DNA of 64,000 nucleotides. Origin: Solibacillus faecavium. Its GTDB lineage: Bacteria > Bacillota > Bacilli > Bacillales_A > Planococcaceae. How positions within the stretch are numbered: position 1 is the first letter of the stretch; every line of letters begins with the position of its first letter. The translations under genes and the position numbers were made by a program. The notes below the pieces were generated by a model that did not search any database, was not told where the DNA came from, and was given only the letters and a program-made list of their open reading frames with translations. Positions 9,739 through 19,506 of this stretch are shown here, piece after piece. The DNA lies in assembly GCF_014836905.1 (NCBI RefSeq), contig NZ_JACSPZ010000006.1, forward strand, positions 124,001 to 188,000. The letters are read 5' to 3'.

Positions 9739-11016
9739 ATGGATGTATTTAAAATTCAAGGCGGACGTCGACTAAAAGGGAAAATTACTGTTAGTGGTGC
9801 AAAAAATAGTGCAGTTGCTTTAATTCCTGCATCAATTTTGGCGGATTCTTCCGTTACAATTGGAGGAATTCCCGAGATTTCGGATGCGTGGACATTAAAA
9901 GCACTACTTGAAGAAATCGGTGGGGAAGTAACATTTGAAGATGGGAAGATGACAATCGACCCGTCGAAAATGGTAGCAATGCCTCTGCCGAATGGCAATG
10001 TAAAAAAATTACGGGCATCCTACTATATGATGGGTGCTATGTTAGGACGTTTTAAGCAAGCCGTAATTGGTTTGCCAGGAGGCTGTTTTTTAGGTCCGCG
10101 TCCAATTGATCAGCATATTAAAGGATTTGAAGCTTTAGGTGCAAAAGTAACGAATGAGCACGGTGCAATTTATTTGCGTGCAGATGAACTGATCGGCGCA
10201 AAAATCTATTTAGACGTGGCAAGTGTAGGTGCAACAATTAATATAATGCTGGCAGCAGTGCGGGCAAAAGGTAAAACAACTATTGAAAACGCTGCTAAAG
10301 AGCCTGAAATTATTGATGTTGCGACACTTTTGACAAATATGGGCGCAAATATTAAAGGTGCTGGTACAAGTGTTATACGTATTGAAGGTGTCGATGAGTT
10401 AAAAGGAACGAAGCATACGATTATTCCGGATCGAATTGAAGCTGCAACATTTATGATAATGGCAGCGGCGATTGGTGATGGCGTAGTAATCGACAATGTT
10501 ATTCCACTACATTTAGAGGCAGTGACAGCGAAGCTTCGGGAAATGGGCGTAATCGTGGAAGAAAACGAAGAAAGTTTGTACATTCCAAAACAAACGAATT
10601 TACAGGCAGTTGATGTTAAAACTCTTGTATATCCAGGGTTTCCAACTGATGTACAGCAGCCATTATCGGTATTAATGACCCAGGCAGAAGGCGCTTCAAT
10701 GATAACGGACACAATTTATTCAGCACGCTTCAAACATATCGATGAATTAAGTCGCATGAGTGCAAAGGCACGAGTAGAAGGGAATACCGCAATTATACAA
10801 GGACCCGTTTCTTTAGAAGGATCTGCTGTAACAGCAACTGATCTACGTGCAGGTGCGGCATTGGTTTTAGCCGGTTTAATTGCAAAAGGTGAGACAGAAA
10901 TCCATGAGATTCATCATATCGAACGCGGGTATAGTTCGTTAATTGAAAAATTATGTGCGTTAGGTGCGAATATCCGCAAAGAGTCATCAGTCATTAAAAC
11001 GAATAATAAAGCATAA
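9739..11016 (+). CDS. murAB: UDP-N-acetylglucosamine 1-carboxyvinyltransferase, second paralogue
   Basis: This transfers enolpyruvate from PEP to UDP-GlcNAc, the first committed step of peptidoglycan synthesis. The fosfomycin-target Cys is present in [15 protein letters not shown]. Substrate-loop signatures are [12 protein letters not shown] near the N-terminus and FPTDVQQP near residue 300. The protein is 425 residues. I chose the ATG at 9739, preceded by AAGGGAGAA; an in-frame TTG at 9712 would add nine residues that include this ribosome site. A second copy (murAA) is at 35.4 kb, and two paralogues are normal in Firmicutes. Confidence 0.96.
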   Translation: MDVFKIQGGRRLKGKITVSGAKNSAVALIPASILADSSVTIGGIPEISDAWTLKALLEEIGGEVTFEDGKMTIDPSKMVAMPLPNGNVKKLRASYYMMGAMLGRFKQAVIGLPGGCFLGPRPIDQHIKGFEALGAKVTNEHGAIYLRADELIGAKIYLDVASVGATINIMLAAVRAKGKTTIENAAKEPEIIDVATLLTNMGANIKGAGTSVIRIEGVDELKGTKHTIIPDRIEAATFMIMAAAIGDGVVIDNVIPLHLEAVTAKLREMGVIVEENEESLYIPKQTNLQAVDVKTLVYPGFPTDVQQPLSVLMTQAEGASMITDTIYSARFKHIDELSRMSAKARVEGNTAIIQGPVSLEGSAVTATDLRAGAALVLAGLIAKGETEIHEIHHIERGYSSLIEKLCALGANIRKESSVIKTNNKA

Positions 11017-11168
11017 AATTTGCCATAATTGATGCGCAAATTCGTGCACCTTTAGAATATGTTAAAATTAAATTTGAAAATAATGTTAAGTTAATTATAC
11101 AATTTCAAAACAGCGGTTTTTAATGCTGTTAAAATCGGCTTTACCCGATTACAGGAGGCAAACACAAA

Positions 11169-12134
11169 ATGGAACGTAGTTTATCAATGGAAGTAGTACG
11201 TGTAACAGAAGCAGCAGCGATTGCATCAGCGAAATGGATGGGACGCGGACTTAAAAATGAAGCAGATGACGCAGCAACAACAGCGATGCGTGTTATGTTT
11301 GATACAATCCCAATGCATGCGACAGTTGTAATTGGTGAAGGAGAAATGGATGAAGCACCGATGCTTTATATCGGTGAAGAATTAGGGCTTCGAAATGGCG
11401 GACCTGAAGTTGATATCGCAGTGGATCCATTAGAAGGTACGAATATCGTAGCAAAAGGTACAAATGGCGCGATGACAGTACTGGCTATTGCAGACCGTGG
11501 AAACCTTTTAAACGCACCGGATATGTATATGGATAAAATTGCAGTAGGTCCAGAAGCAGCAGGTAAAGTTGATATTAATGCCTCTGTTACTTATAACCTA
11601 CTGCAAGTAGCTAAGGCAAAAAATAAAGATATTTCTGATGTTGTAGCAACACTTTTAGATCGTGAGCGTCATCAGCATATTGTTGATGAAATCCGTGAAA
11701 CAGGTGCTCGTATTAAATTTATTCAAGATGGCGATGTAGCTGCTGCAATTAATACAGCTTTTGACGAAACAGGTATCGACATTATGTTTGGTATGGGTGG
11801 CGCTCCGGAAGGTGTTATCGCAGCAGTAGCATTAAAATGTTTAGGTGGCGATTTCCAAGCTAAACTAGTTCCGGAAGATGAAGAACAACTAGAACGTTGC
11901 AAAAAAATGGGCATCGACGTAGATAAAGTATTAATGATGGATGATTTAGTTAAGGGCGACGATGCAATTTTTGCAGCAACTGCTGTTACTGACTCAGAAC
12001 TTTTACGTGGTGTTCAATATAAAGGTTCCTATGCACTGACACATTCGGTTGTAATGCGCGCAAAATCCGGTACAGTACGCTTTATCGAAGGGCGCCACAG
12101 TATTGCCAAAAAGCCAAAGTACGGTCAACTCTAA
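11169..12134 (+). CDS. glpX: Class II fructose-1,6-bisphosphatase
   Basis: A 321-residue GlpX-type phosphatase that removes the C1 phosphate of fructose 1,6-bisphosphate in gluconeogenesis. Metal and substrate motifs are visible: [13 protein letters not shown] and AVDPLEGTN, plus GMGGAPEGV near residue 215. The start has a strong ACAGGAGGC site. Two small inverted repeats (AACAGC/GCTGTT at 11109-11130 and AATCGG/CCGATT at 11133-11150) lie in its short leader; the second sits next to the ribosome site and could affect translation, which is speculative. Confidence 0.96.
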   Translation: MERSLSMEVVRVTEAAAIASAKWMGRGLKNEADDAATTAMRVMFDTIPMHATVVIGEGEMDEAPMLYIGEELGLRNGGPEVDIAVDPLEGTNIVAKGTNGAMTVLAIADRGNLLNAPDMYMDKIAVGPEAAGKVDINASVTYNLLQVAKAKNKDISDVVATLLDRERHQHIVDEIRETGARIKFIQDGDVAAAINTAFDETGIDIMFGMGGAPEGVIAAVALKCLGGDFQAKLVPEDEEQLERCKKMGIDVDKVLMMDDLVKGDDAIFAATAVTDSELLRGVQYKGSYALTHSVVMRAKSGTVRFIEGRHSIAKKPKYGQL

Positions 12135-12200
12135 CTTCTCATATATTGTAATTAACATAGAAAAACCCATTTTCATTTAATTTACGATATTATATAATTA

Positions 12201-12229
12201 ATGCCCGGTATAATAGCCGGGCATCTTTC
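12201..12229 (+). terminator. Hairpin between glpX and rho
   Basis: ATGCCCGG pairs perfectly with CCGGGCAT around an 8-base loop (TATAATAG), followed by a short CTTTC. Probable terminator with a weak U-run. Confidence 0.5.
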
Positions 12230-12312
12230 AAATAAGTGAATCTTCTTCCAACGCGCATTCCTAAATTTTCTATATGTAAAAGCCCAAAAAATTAATAGAC
12301 TGGAGAAAACCT

Positions 12313-13596
12313 ATGACAGCATTAACCATTGCTCAATTAGAAAGCATGACATTAAAAGAATTATATGCTTTAGCGAAGCAATTTAAAGTTATGAATGCTA
12401 GTAAGCTAAATAAAAAGGAACTTATTTTTGCGATTTTAAAATCACGCTCTGAACAGGAAGGCTTCTTTTTCATGGAAGGTGTTTTAGAAATCATTCCTAC
12501 AGATGGCTTCGGGTTTTTACGCCCGATTAACTATTCCCCTTCGAAAGAGGACATTTATATTTCAGCTTCGCAAATTCGCCGCTTTGATTTACGAAATGGA
12601 GATAAAGTATCTGGAAAAGTTCGTCCTCCAAAAGAAAACGAACGCTATTATGGACTATTGCAAGTTGATGCAGTAAATGGCGAAGATCCGGAAGTAGCTA
12701 AAGAGCGAGTGCATTTCCCTGCATTAACGCCACTTTACCCGGACCGTCATATTAAATTGGAAACAGTACCTACAAAACTTTCAACACGAATTATGGATTT
12801 AGTAGCTCCTGTTGGGTTTGGTCAACGTGGGTTAATTGTGGCACCGCCAAAAGCAGGTAAAACCTCTTTATTAAAAGAAATTGCCAATGCAATTACGACA
12901 AATCATCCGGAAGCGGAACTTATCGTATTATTAATTGATGAGCGTCCAGAGGAAGTAACAGATATCGAGCGCTCAGTAAACGCTGATGTTGTTTCTTCTA
13001 CTTTTGATGAAGTGCCGGAAAATCATGTGAAAGTAGCGGAAATCGTGCTAGAACGTGCACGTCGTTTAGTAGAACATAAGCGTGATGTCATTATTTTAAT
13101 GGACTCCATTACGCGTTTAGCACGTGCTTACAACTTAGTTATTCCGCCAAGTGGCCGTACACTTTCAGGTGGTATTGACCCAGCTGCATTCCATCGTCCA
13201 AAACGTTTCTTCGGTTCGGCTCGTAATATTGAAGAGGGTGGTAGTTTAACAATTTTGGCGACTGCTCTTATCGATACAGGTAGCCGTATGGATGAAGTAA
13301 TTTACGAGGAGTTTAAAGGGACGGGTAACTTGGAATTACATTTAGACCGCAGCTTGGCAGAGCGCCGTATATTCCCGGCACTAGATATTCGCCGTTCAGG
13401 TACGCGTAAAGAAGAGCTTCTTATTCCGAAAGATCAGTTGGATAAGTTATGGGCAATCCGTAAAACATTTAGTGACTCTCATGATTTCGGCGAGAAGTTT
13501 TTACGCAAAATACGCACAACGAAATCAAATGAAGAATTTTTCGAGAAGCTTGATACGGATATGAAAAAAGCAACGAACGGTAAAGGATTATTGTAA
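12313..13596 (+). CDS. rho: Transcription termination factor Rho
   Basis: A hexameric RNA-dependent ATPase that ends untranslated transcripts. The N-terminal Rho domain ([16 protein letters not shown]) precedes the RNA-binding cold-shock-like fold with DGFGFLRP near residue 68. The motor domain shows the P-loop [11 protein letters not shown], Walker [17 protein letters not shown], and the secondary-site and Q-loop region [17 protein letters not shown]. At 427 residues it has the normal Bacillus size with no inserted domain. The start ATG has a TGGAGAA site. Confidence 0.98.
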   Translation: MTALTIAQLESMTLKELYALAKQFKVMNASKLNKKELIFAILKSRSEQEGFFFMEGVLEIIPTDGFGFLRPINYSPSKEDIYISASQIRRFDLRNGDKVSGKVRPPKENERYYGLLQVDAVNGEDPEVAKERVHFPALTPLYPDRHIKLETVPTKLSTRIMDLVAPVGFGQRGLIVAPPKAGKTSLLKEIANAITTNHPEAELIVLLIDERPEEVTDIERSVNADVVSSTFDEVPENHVKVAEIVLERARRLVEHKRDVIILMDSITRLARAYNLVIPPSGRTLSGGIDPAAFHRPKRFFGSARNIEEGGSLTILATALIDTGSRMDEVIYEEFKGTGNLELHLDRSLAERRIFPALDIRRSGTRKEELLIPKDQLDKLWAIRKTFSDSHDFGEKFLRKIRTTKSNEEFFEKLDTDMKKATNGKGLL

Positions 13597-13701
13597 TCTT
13601 TCATCAAGTAATTGCTGAAAGGCTATACTCTATTTTAAATTAACCCCCATGTGAAGGTAACGAATTGTATTCTAATGCTTTTCAAAAATAATTAAAAATA
13701 G

Positions 13702-13730
13702 TTGCAACCTATTTTAATTGTTGCTATAAT
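13702..13730 (+). promoter_or_regulatory. Sigma-A promoter of rpmE
   Basis: TTGCAA (13702-13707), a 17-base spacer and TATAAT (13725-13730). Transcription would start near 13737, leaving a leader of about 128 bases. Confidence 0.8.
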
Positions 13731-13736
13731 TCTTTA

Positions 13737-13864
13737 AGTATGAAACGTGCACATATATAGCTGACCTCCACACATTACGTATGTAGTGACATATTCGGGC
13801 TATGTAAGGTGCAGTTCGAAAATACTCTGTTCCAGATGGTTCAGGGCGAGAGGAGAAAACGAAT
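13737..13864 (+). promoter_or_regulatory. Long rpmE leader, likely L31 autoregulatory RNA
   Basis: The leader has paired segments: GCACATATATAGC (about 13749) can pair with GCTATGTAAGGTGC (about 13800), enclosing a small CACATTAC...GTAGTG hairpin. Ribosomal protein L31 leaders are known as autoregulatory elements in Firmicutes. I assign it by position and folding only; a covariance search was not possible. Confidence 0.5.
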
Positions 13865-14065
13865 ATGAAACAAGGTATCCACCCAGATTACAAAGTAGCA
13901 ACAGTAACTTGCTCTTGTGGTAATTCTTTTGAAACAGGTTCAGTTAAAGAAAAGATCTCAATCGAGTTCTGTAACGAATGTCACCCATTCTACACAGGTC
14001 GTCAAAAGTTCGCTTCTGCTGACGGACGTGTTGATAAGTTCAACAAAAAATATGGTATGAAATAA
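13865..14065 (+). CDS. rpmE: 50S ribosomal protein L31 (zinc-containing type)
   Basis: A 66-residue ribosomal protein of the large subunit, at the central protuberance where it contacts the small subunit. The zinc-binding Cys residues are all present (TCSCGN and [13 protein letters not shown]), so this is the C+ form. Bacillus cells replace that form with a zinc-free paralogue when zinc is scarce. The strongly conserved [12 protein letters not shown] ends the protein. GAGAGGAG precedes the ATG. It has its own promoter, a long leader and a strong terminator, so it is a single-gene unit. Confidence 0.98.
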   Translation: MKQGIHPDYKVATVTCSCGNSFETGSVKEKISIEFCNECHPFYTGRQKFASADGRVDKFNKKYGMK

Positions 14066-14071
14066 TACCTT

Positions 14072-14106
14072 AACCCATCTCCACGTTGTTGGAGATGGGT
14101 TTTTGA
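14072..14106 (+). terminator. Terminator after rpmE
   Basis: AACCCATCTCCA pairs with TGGAGATGGGTT as 12 perfect pairs around a 6-base loop, followed by TTTTG. Confidence 0.9.
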
Positions 14107-14108
14107 TT

Positions 14109-14312
14109 TTTATATTAAGCAAAATAATTATATTAGATCATATTGTGAAGTTATTAGAATACTTTTAATGGTTTTTAGAAAGCATTAAAAGTAAATTCGA
14201 AAACGGAAAACGTATATTAGAAAATATACATACTTTATTAGAAGACACGAGTTTTATTAGAAAAAATAAAATTATATTAGCAAAAATTTAGTTATATTAG
14301 AAGTCTTTCACA
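14109..14312. repeat. AT-rich array of TATTAGAA-type motifs (array C)
   Basis: TATATTAG or TATTAGAA recurs at about 14131, 14152, 14213, 14236, 14255, 14273 and 14293. The last five are spaced about 19-23 bases, and the gap between the second and third holds degenerate TTTTTAGAAAG copies. The stretch has no gene. The spacing resembles arrays A and B at 44 and 52.6 kb, whose cores include TATTCG and TATTAG variants, so it may be a divergent member of that family. That link is inference. Confidence 0.5.
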
Positions 14313-14397
14313 CAAGTTTTCTTAAAGTACAGCATCGTTTGCAATAGACGAATCGTGAAAAAATAGCTAAGATAAAAGAAGAAAAATAAAAAGTAAA

Positions 14398-14674
14398 GAG
14401 GCTGGGACATAAGTAGAAATTTCTTTGTAAAAGGAAAATACTCTTATGTAGAAATTGATATTATATGAATTGATTGAAGTGAAGGGGCGACTCCTGGGGG
14501 AACAGCAAAATTTATTTTGCGACGAGTAACCGCAGGAGCACTGACGCCTGAGACTACAGGCTCAGGCCGTGCCCCCGGAAAGCGTCCCCGTAACGGAAAT
14601 CAATTCTGGCAGAAACAGAAAAATATCTATTTTTTCTTTGAAAAAATAGATATTTTTCGTTTTGTCCCATGCTC
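14398..14674. repeat. Palindromic intergenic repeat element, copy 1 (left of tdk)
   Basis: The outer ends GAGGCTGGGACATAA and TTTTGTCCCATGCTC are inverted repeats. A core at 14468-14605 ends in TTGATT and AATCAA and holds GGCGACTCCTG, GCGACGAGTAA, CGCAGGAGCAC and CCCGGAAAGCGTCC. The same core blocks recur at 15492-15685. Elements with these GACTCCTGCGGGA and GCGGAAAGCG blocks are, from memory, widespread between genes in Bacillaceae. They encode no protein. Right of the core an AAAATATCTATTTTTTC hairpin adds a terminator-like stem. Confidence 0.75.
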
Positions 14675-14711
14675 TTTTGTCTGTAATTACGTGGAGAAAC
14701 GAGGAATTATA

Positions 14712-15284
14712 ATGGCTCAATTATTTTATAAACATGGTGCAATGAACAGCGGGAAATCAATTGAAATTTTAAAAGTTGCTCACAATTATGAAGAACAAAA
14801 TAAATCAGTTCTTATATTTACATCAGGCATTGATACACGTGATGAAGTAGGAGTGGTATCAAGCCGAATTGGTTTAAAACGCCCGGCAATTGCCGTTTTT
14901 AATGATACAAATATTTATGAGATCGTCAAAGATCATGAAGGAAAATTATACTGTGTACTCGTTGATGAAGTACAATTTTTATCAAAAGAGCATGTTCTTC
15001 AATTGACTCAAATTGTCGATGAGTTGAATATACCGGTTATGGGATTCGGCTTAAAAAATGATTTCCAGAACGAACTGTTTGAAGGTAGCCGTTACATGAC
15101 GATTTATGCTGACAAAATTGAAGAAATGAAAACAATTTGCTGGTTCTGCCATAAAAAGGCGACGATGAATTTAAGAGTAGATGAAAATAAAAAACCCGTT
15201 CGTACAGGTGATCAAATCCAAATTGGGGGCAATGATAGTTATTATCCCGTTTGTCGTAAATGTCATTCAAACCCACCTTTATAA
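14712..15284 (+). CDS. tdk: Thymidine kinase
   Basis: Salvage kinase that phosphorylates thymidine with ATP (type II family). The P-loop is [12 protein letters not shown] near residue 9, Walker B is LVDEVQFL, and the lasso zinc site is CWFCHKK plus CRKCH. The protein is 190 residues. I chose the ATG at 14712 behind ACGAGGAA; the frame stays open upstream only because it runs into the repeat element. The N-terminal text ([15 protein letters not shown]) resembles, from memory, the Listeria/Lactobacillus form more than Bacillus subtilis Tdk. Two repeat elements flank it. Confidence 0.95.
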   Translation: MAQLFYKHGAMNSGKSIEILKVAHNYEEQNKSVLIFTSGIDTRDEVGVVSSRIGLKRPAIAVFNDTNIYEIVKDHEGKLYCVLVDEVQFLSKEHVLQLTQIVDELNIPVMGFGLKNDFQNELFEGSRYMTIYADKIEEMKTICWFCHKKATMNLRVDENKKPVRTGDQIQIGGNDSYYPVCRKCHSNPPL

Positions 15285-15491
15285 CTTCAGGCATATAGTA
15301 TATATTTCAAAGAAAACTGGAATCCTAAATGTATTTATGCAAAGTATAAATGATATGAATAAAGTTCGCCGTAGAGGTAGCAACAACCGTGAAATTTCTT
15401 TATACTAGTAAAGGTGCATTTTAACGTAACTCGAGAAATTAATTTGATGCTTCATTAAAGATGAAGATAATAAAACTAGATGTTAAAGACC

Positions 15492-15685
15492 GTTGATTGG
15501 AATGGAGGGGAGGCGACTCCTGCGGGAATAGCAAATGGCTATTTGCGACGAGTAATCGCAGGAGCACGAGGTAGAGCAAAAGGAACAAAAGCTAAGAACA
15601 CCACGTCCTGTGGCGACGCTTTTGTGACCAACATCGTGTTGGCCTCGTGCCCGCGGAAAGCGTCCGACTCGGAATGGAAATCAAC
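15492..15685. repeat. Palindromic intergenic repeat element, copy 2 (right of tdk)
   Basis: The ends GTTGATT and AATCAAC are inverted. Internal blocks GGCGACTCCTGCGGGAA, TTTGCGACGAGTAATCGCAG, GTGCCCGCGGAAAGCGTCC and GGAATGGAAATCAAC match copy 1 in the same order and orientation. Unlike copy 1 it has an extra internal segment (about 15571-15640) with further paired runs such as CACGAGG/CCTCGTG and AAAAGC/GCTTTT. An open frame runs through it but has no ribosome site. The 15285-15491 stretch before it has no feature I can name. Confidence 0.75.
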
Positions 15686-15732
15686 ACATGGTAATGTGAG
15701 GAAATAAAATAACTTTTAGAGGTGAAATACAA

Positions 15733-16809
15733 ATGTTTGATCGTTTACAGGCGGTTGAGGACCGATATGAAAGATTAAATGAATTACTGAGCGATCCAGA
15801 TATCGTAAGTGATTCGAACAAATTACGTGAGTATTCAAAAGAGCAATCCGATATTCAGGAAATGGTAGACGTATATCGTGAATACAAATCAGTAAAAGAG
15901 CAACTAGCTGATACACGCGAATTAATGGAAATTGAAAAAGATGCAGAAATGCTTGAAATGATGAAGGAAGAGTTTAACGACTTAAATAAACAAGTTCCCG
16001 ATTTGGAAGAACGTCTGCGTATTTTATTAATTCCAAAAGACCCGAACGATTCGAAAAACGTAATTATGGAGATCCGCGGTGCTGCTGGCGGTGACGAGGC
16101 GAATATTTTTGCTGGTGACTTGTTCCGTATGTATACACGTTATGCAGAAACACAAGGCTGGAAAGTGGATATTATGGAAGCAACGCCAAATCCGGCAGGT
16201 GGCTATAAAGAAGTAATCTTGATGATTAACGGTCAAGGTGCTTATTCAAAATTCAAATATGAAAACGGTGCACACCGTGTTCAACGTGTTCCGGCTACGG
16301 AATCACAAGGCCGTATTCATACATCAACTGCAACAGTTGCGTGTTTACCGGAAGTACATGTAGAAGATGTGGAAATCCATGAAAAGGATATTCGCGTTGA
16401 TACATTCGCTTCATCAGGTGCAGGTGGTCAGTCAGTAAATACAACTATGTCCGCTGTACGTATGACCCACTTACCAACTGGGGTTGTCGTTTCGATGCAG
16501 GATGAGCGTTCACAAATTAAAAACCGAGAAAAAGCGATGAAAATTTTAGTAGCGCGTGTAGCGGATAAACACCGTCAAGAAGCACAGGCTGAAATCGATG
16601 CAACACGTAAGACAGCAGTAGGAACAGGCGACCGTTCTGAACGTATCCGTACTTACAACTATCCACAAAACCGTGTAACAGATCACCGAATTGGCTTAAC
16701 GATTCAAAAACTTGATCAAATTGTTGAAGGTAAGTTGGATGAAATCATTGATGCACTTATTTTAGATGAGCAAGCAACACGCTTAGCCAACTTAAATGAA
16801 GATGCATAA
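15733..16809 (+). CDS. prfA: Peptide chain release factor 1
   Basis: Reads UAA and UAG stops and triggers peptide release. The GGQ catalytic loop is [12 protein letters not shown] near residue 232, and the stop-codon-reading PxT motif is the PAT in [15 protein letters not shown]. The 358 residues are normal for RF1. The start follows AGAGGTG. It overlaps prmC, whose product methylates the Gln of this GGQ motif. Confidence 0.98.
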   Translation: MFDRLQAVEDRYERLNELLSDPDIVSDSNKLREYSKEQSDIQEMVDVYREYKSVKEQLADTRELMEIEKDAEMLEMMKEEFNDLNKQVPDLEERLRILLIPKDPNDSKNVIMEIRGAAGGDEANIFAGDLFRMYTRYAETQGWKVDIMEATPNPAGGYKEVILMINGQGAYSKFKYENGAHRVQRVPATESQGRIHTSTATVACLPEVHVEDVEIHEKDIRVDTFASSGAGGQSVNTTMSAVRMTHLPTGVVVSMQDERSQIKNREKAMKILVARVADKHRQEAQAEIDATRKTAVGTGDRSERIRTYNYPQNRVTDHRIGLTIQKLDQIVEGKLDEIIDALILDEQATRLANLNEDA

Positions 16810-17659
16810 AACTATTTTTGAGGCCCTGAATGGGGCTTCTTCTTTTTTAGAGGAAAACGGTCGCGAAGGAAATGCCGCAAGATTACTATTGCAGCATATT
16901 TTACAGACAAATTATTCAGGCTTGATGATGAAAATGCATGAGCCGTTCGCAGTTCAACATCATCAGCAATTTGACGCTTATTTGCAGGAACATATTAAAG
17001 GACGCCCTATACAATACATTACAGGTATAGAAGAATTTTATGGAAGAACTTTCAATGTGGATGAGTCGGTTTTAATTCCACGTCCTGAAACGGAAGAATT
17101 GATCGTTGGGACAATAGAGCGGATACAAAAGCTATTCGGTGAAAAAAAAGAACTTAAATTTGCGGATATCGGAACAGGTAGTGGAGCAATCGCTATTACG
17201 ATGAAAAAAGAATGCCCGAATCTTGATGTAACAGCAACGGATATTTCGGAAGCCGCATTGGAAAAAGCGAAGAAAAATGCAGAGCAACTCCACGCACAAA
17301 TTACATTTAAGCAAGGTGATTTAACAACACCGATTGCCAATGAAAAATGGGATATCGTATTATCTAATCCGCCTTATATCGCGTTTGATGAAATGAAGGA
17401 CATGTCGGATGTAGTCGTAGCACATGAACCACATAGTGCATTGTTTGCCGAGGAAAATGGACTGTTGCTTTATCGTAAACTAGCAGAAAATTTACCGGCG
17501 ATTATGAATACACCTGCCTTAATCGGACTTGAAATTGGCTATACCCAGGGAGAAGCTGTAGCTGGATTTTTCAAAAAGAGCTTCCCAAATGCTGATGTAA
17601 CAATAGTTAAAGATATAAATAAAAAAGATCGAATTATTTTTTGTGAGATTAGTGAATAA
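16796..17659 (+). CDS. prmC: Release factor glutamine methyltransferase PrmC
   Basis: Methylates the Gln of the GGQ motif of release factors using S-adenosylmethionine. The SAM site is [12 protein letters not shown] near residue 122, and the catalytic NPPY motif is [10 protein letters not shown] near residue 187. The N-terminal helical substrate domain is complete, giving 287 residues. Its start overlaps the last 14 bases of prfA, so translation is probably coupled. An ATG two codons later (16802) is possible. Confidence 0.97.
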   Translation: MKMHKTIFEALNGASSFLEENGREGNAARLLLQHILQTNYSGLMMKMHEPFAVQHHQQFDAYLQEHIKGRPIQYITGIEEFYGRTFNVDESVLIPRPETEELIVGTIERIQKLFGEKKELKFADIGTGSGAIAITMKKECPNLDVTATDISEAALEKAKKNAEQLHAQITFKQGDLTTPIANEKWDIVLSNPPYIAFDEMKDMSDVVVAHEPHSALFAEENGLLLYRKLAENLPAIMNTPALIGLEIGYTQGEAVAGFFKKSFPNADVTIVKDINKKDRIIFCEISE

Positions 17660-17703
17660 AAACTAGATTCCTTGTAAACAATGTTTTGCAAGGGGGAATG
17701 AAA

Positions 17704-18300
17704 ATGTTACATGATTACGATATTAAAAATGAATCCAATCTATTTTTAGCGGTTGCTAAATTACTAATAAGTGTGTTGTTTATATATAGTGCAGCTTGTA
17801 TAGTACCTGATTTTGTAGAGGGGGTACGTGAAGGGCAGGCGCTAAGCGATGAGCAGTTAAAAATCCGTGTAATTGCAAATAGCTCAACAAAAGCTGATCA
17901 ATTGGTAAAGTATGAGGTCGTAGAAACAATTCAAGGTTATATGCAGGAAACATCAGATTTTTCGGAAGATATCCACAGTGTGGAAAAGATTTATCAAGAA
18001 ATTCAGAAAACTTACCCACAATTAAAAGTTTCATATAAATTTGGGGATAACTTAATGCCGCCAAAATGGTATTTAGGGCAGTTTTATCCACAAAATAAAT
18101 ATTATTCTGTCAATTTTGTTATTGGACAAGGACGCGGAGAAAATTGGTTCTGTGCAGTATTTCCAACGCTTTGTAAAAAAGATGAACCAGCGAAAACTGA
18201 ACGACCAACATTTTATATTTCTGAATGGTGGAAGAAAAATAAACAAAAAAGTAATCAACAGAAAATAAAAGAATATACACAGGTAACTGTTAGTTATTAA
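17704..18300 (+). CDS. spoIIR: Stage II sporulation protein R
   Basis: SpoIIR is made in the forespore under sigma-F and secreted to trigger SpoIIGA processing of pro-sigma-E in the mother cell. The family signature is seen in IRVIANSSTKADQLVKYEV and VIGQGRGENWFCAVFPTLC. A membrane or signal segment lies near residues 16-37 (AVAKLLISVLFIYSAACIV). I chose the ATG at 17704, six to seven bases after AGGGGG; earlier in-frame starts at 17686 and 17698 overlap or abut that site. It follows prmC by 44 bases, the normal Bacillus order. Confidence 0.93.
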   Translation: MLHDYDIKNESNLFLAVAKLLISVLFIYSAACIVPDFVEGVREGQALSDEQLKIRVIANSSTKADQLVKYEVVETIQGYMQETSDFSEDIHSVEKIYQEIQKTYPQLKVSYKFGDNLMPPKWYLGQFYPQNKYYSVNFVIGQGRGENWFCAVFPTLCKKDEPAKTERPTFYISEWWKKNKQKSNQQKIKEYTQVTVSY

Positions 18301-18346
18301 CAAATTGTGGATAATCTTTTGAAATACTTATAGATAGGGGGATGAA

Positions 18347-19384
18347 ATGATGCGAACTTTACAATTAACTGTGGATTATTTTGTGGATAATTCAGAAAAT
18401 TATACACAAGCTGTGGATTTGTTGAAAAAGGGGGAAGTTGTTGCATTTCCTACCGAAACAGTTTACGGGCTGGGTGCAGTGGCAACAGACGAGAAAGCAG
18501 TGAAAAAAATATTCGATGCAAAAGGTCGTCCTTCCGATAATCCGCTTATTGTACATATTGGAACTGCGGAAGAAGTATCCCTCTATACATCATATATTCC
18601 TGAAGTTGCTAAATTATGCATGGAGGCTTTTTGGCCAGGTCCACTCACAATTGTTATGCATGCAAAACCAAATATATTGGCACCGAGCGTAACAGCGGGT
18701 TTAGATACAGTTGGCATCCGTATGCCTAATCATCCGGTTGCTCTCAAACTGCTGCAAACTTTAAAAGCACCATTAGCTGCGCCAAGTGCAAATCGCAGTG
18801 GGAAGCCAAGCCCGACAAAAGCGGATCATGTTTTCGAAGATTTACAGGGTATTATCCCATGCATTTTAGATGGGGGAATGACAGGGATCGGTGTAGAATC
18901 AACCGTACTCGATGTTACGTTAAATACCCCTGTTATTTTACGTCCAGGTGGAGTAACGAAAGAAATGCTAGAAGCAGTAATCGGTCCGGTAGATGAGCCA
19001 AGCATTGAACAACAAAAAATTGAGTCGACACCGAAAGCACCAGGGATGAAATATATCCATTATGCACCAAATGCACCTGTTTATTTAATAGATGCAAATA
19101 AAGAAACAATTGAAAATGCAATAAAACAATTAAAATCTGAGCATAAAGTTGCTCTATTGGCTCCAGAAAGCTTTAAAGATATAAAAGTAGACTACTATTT
19201 TTCCTTTGGCGAAGCGCATAATCTTGAACAGATGAGTGCAACTTTGTATGATGCTTTGCGCGCTTGTGATAAAACAGATGCAACAATTATTTTAGCAACG
19301 GCTACAACAAAATCCGGGGTAGGGACAGCAATTATGAACCGCCTGGAAAAAGCAGCTGGCGGCAATTGGTTTTCCCTTAAATAA
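18347..19384 (+). CDS. tsaC: Threonylcarbamoyl-AMP synthase, Sua5 type
   Basis: Makes threonylcarbamoyl-AMP from threonine, bicarbonate and ATP for the t6A modification of tRNAs that read ANN codons. The YrdC domain (about residues 20-210) shows FPTETVYGLGA, KGRPSDNPLIVHI and SANRSGKPSPT. The C-terminal Sua5 domain follows a PGMKYIHYAP linker, so this is the long two-domain form (345 residues, ywlC in Bacillus). The start codon is ATGATG after GGGGGATGA; either ATG is possible. Confidence 0.96.
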   Translation: MMRTLQLTVDYFVDNSENYTQAVDLLKKGEVVAFPTETVYGLGAVATDEKAVKKIFDAKGRPSDNPLIVHIGTAEEVSLYTSYIPEVAKLCMEAFWPGPLTIVMHAKPNILAPSVTAGLDTVGIRMPNHPVALKLLQTLKAPLAAPSANRSGKPSPTKADHVFEDLQGIIPCILDGGMTGIGVESTVLDVTLNTPVILRPGGVTKEMLEAVIGPVDEPSIEQQKIESTPKAPGMKYIHYAPNAPVYLIDANKETIENAIKQLKSEHKVALLAPESFKDIKVDYYFSFGEAHNLEQMSATLYDALRACDKTDATIILATATTKSGVGTAIMNRLEKAAGGNWFSLK

Positions 19385-19392
19385 TCTTTATG

Positions 19393-19431
19393 ACCACATT
19401 CTGCAAATTTTGTAGATGTGGTTTTTTTTGT
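19393..19431 (+). terminator. Terminator after tsaC
   Basis: ACCACAT pairs with ATGTGGT, with an inner CTGCAA/TTGTAG stem, followed by eight T residues. Confidence 0.85.
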
Positions 19432-19506
19432 TGTGTGTAAATCTGTAGGATAATTTTAATTGGAAAAGCATAAATTACAACAGCGCATAGAGGAAGAGGG
19501 GAAAAA

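Noticed and set aside
10206-10712. 168-residue minus-strand frame opposite murAB
   Set aside because: Ile/Ser/Val-rich shadow of the coding strand.
14517-14711. N-terminal extension of thymidine kinase
   Set aside because: The frame is open upstream only because of the repeat element; a ribosome site and the family start point are at 14712.
15480-15707. 75-residue frame inside repeat copy 2
   Set aside because: Follows the palindromic element and has no ribosome site or recognisable protein pattern.
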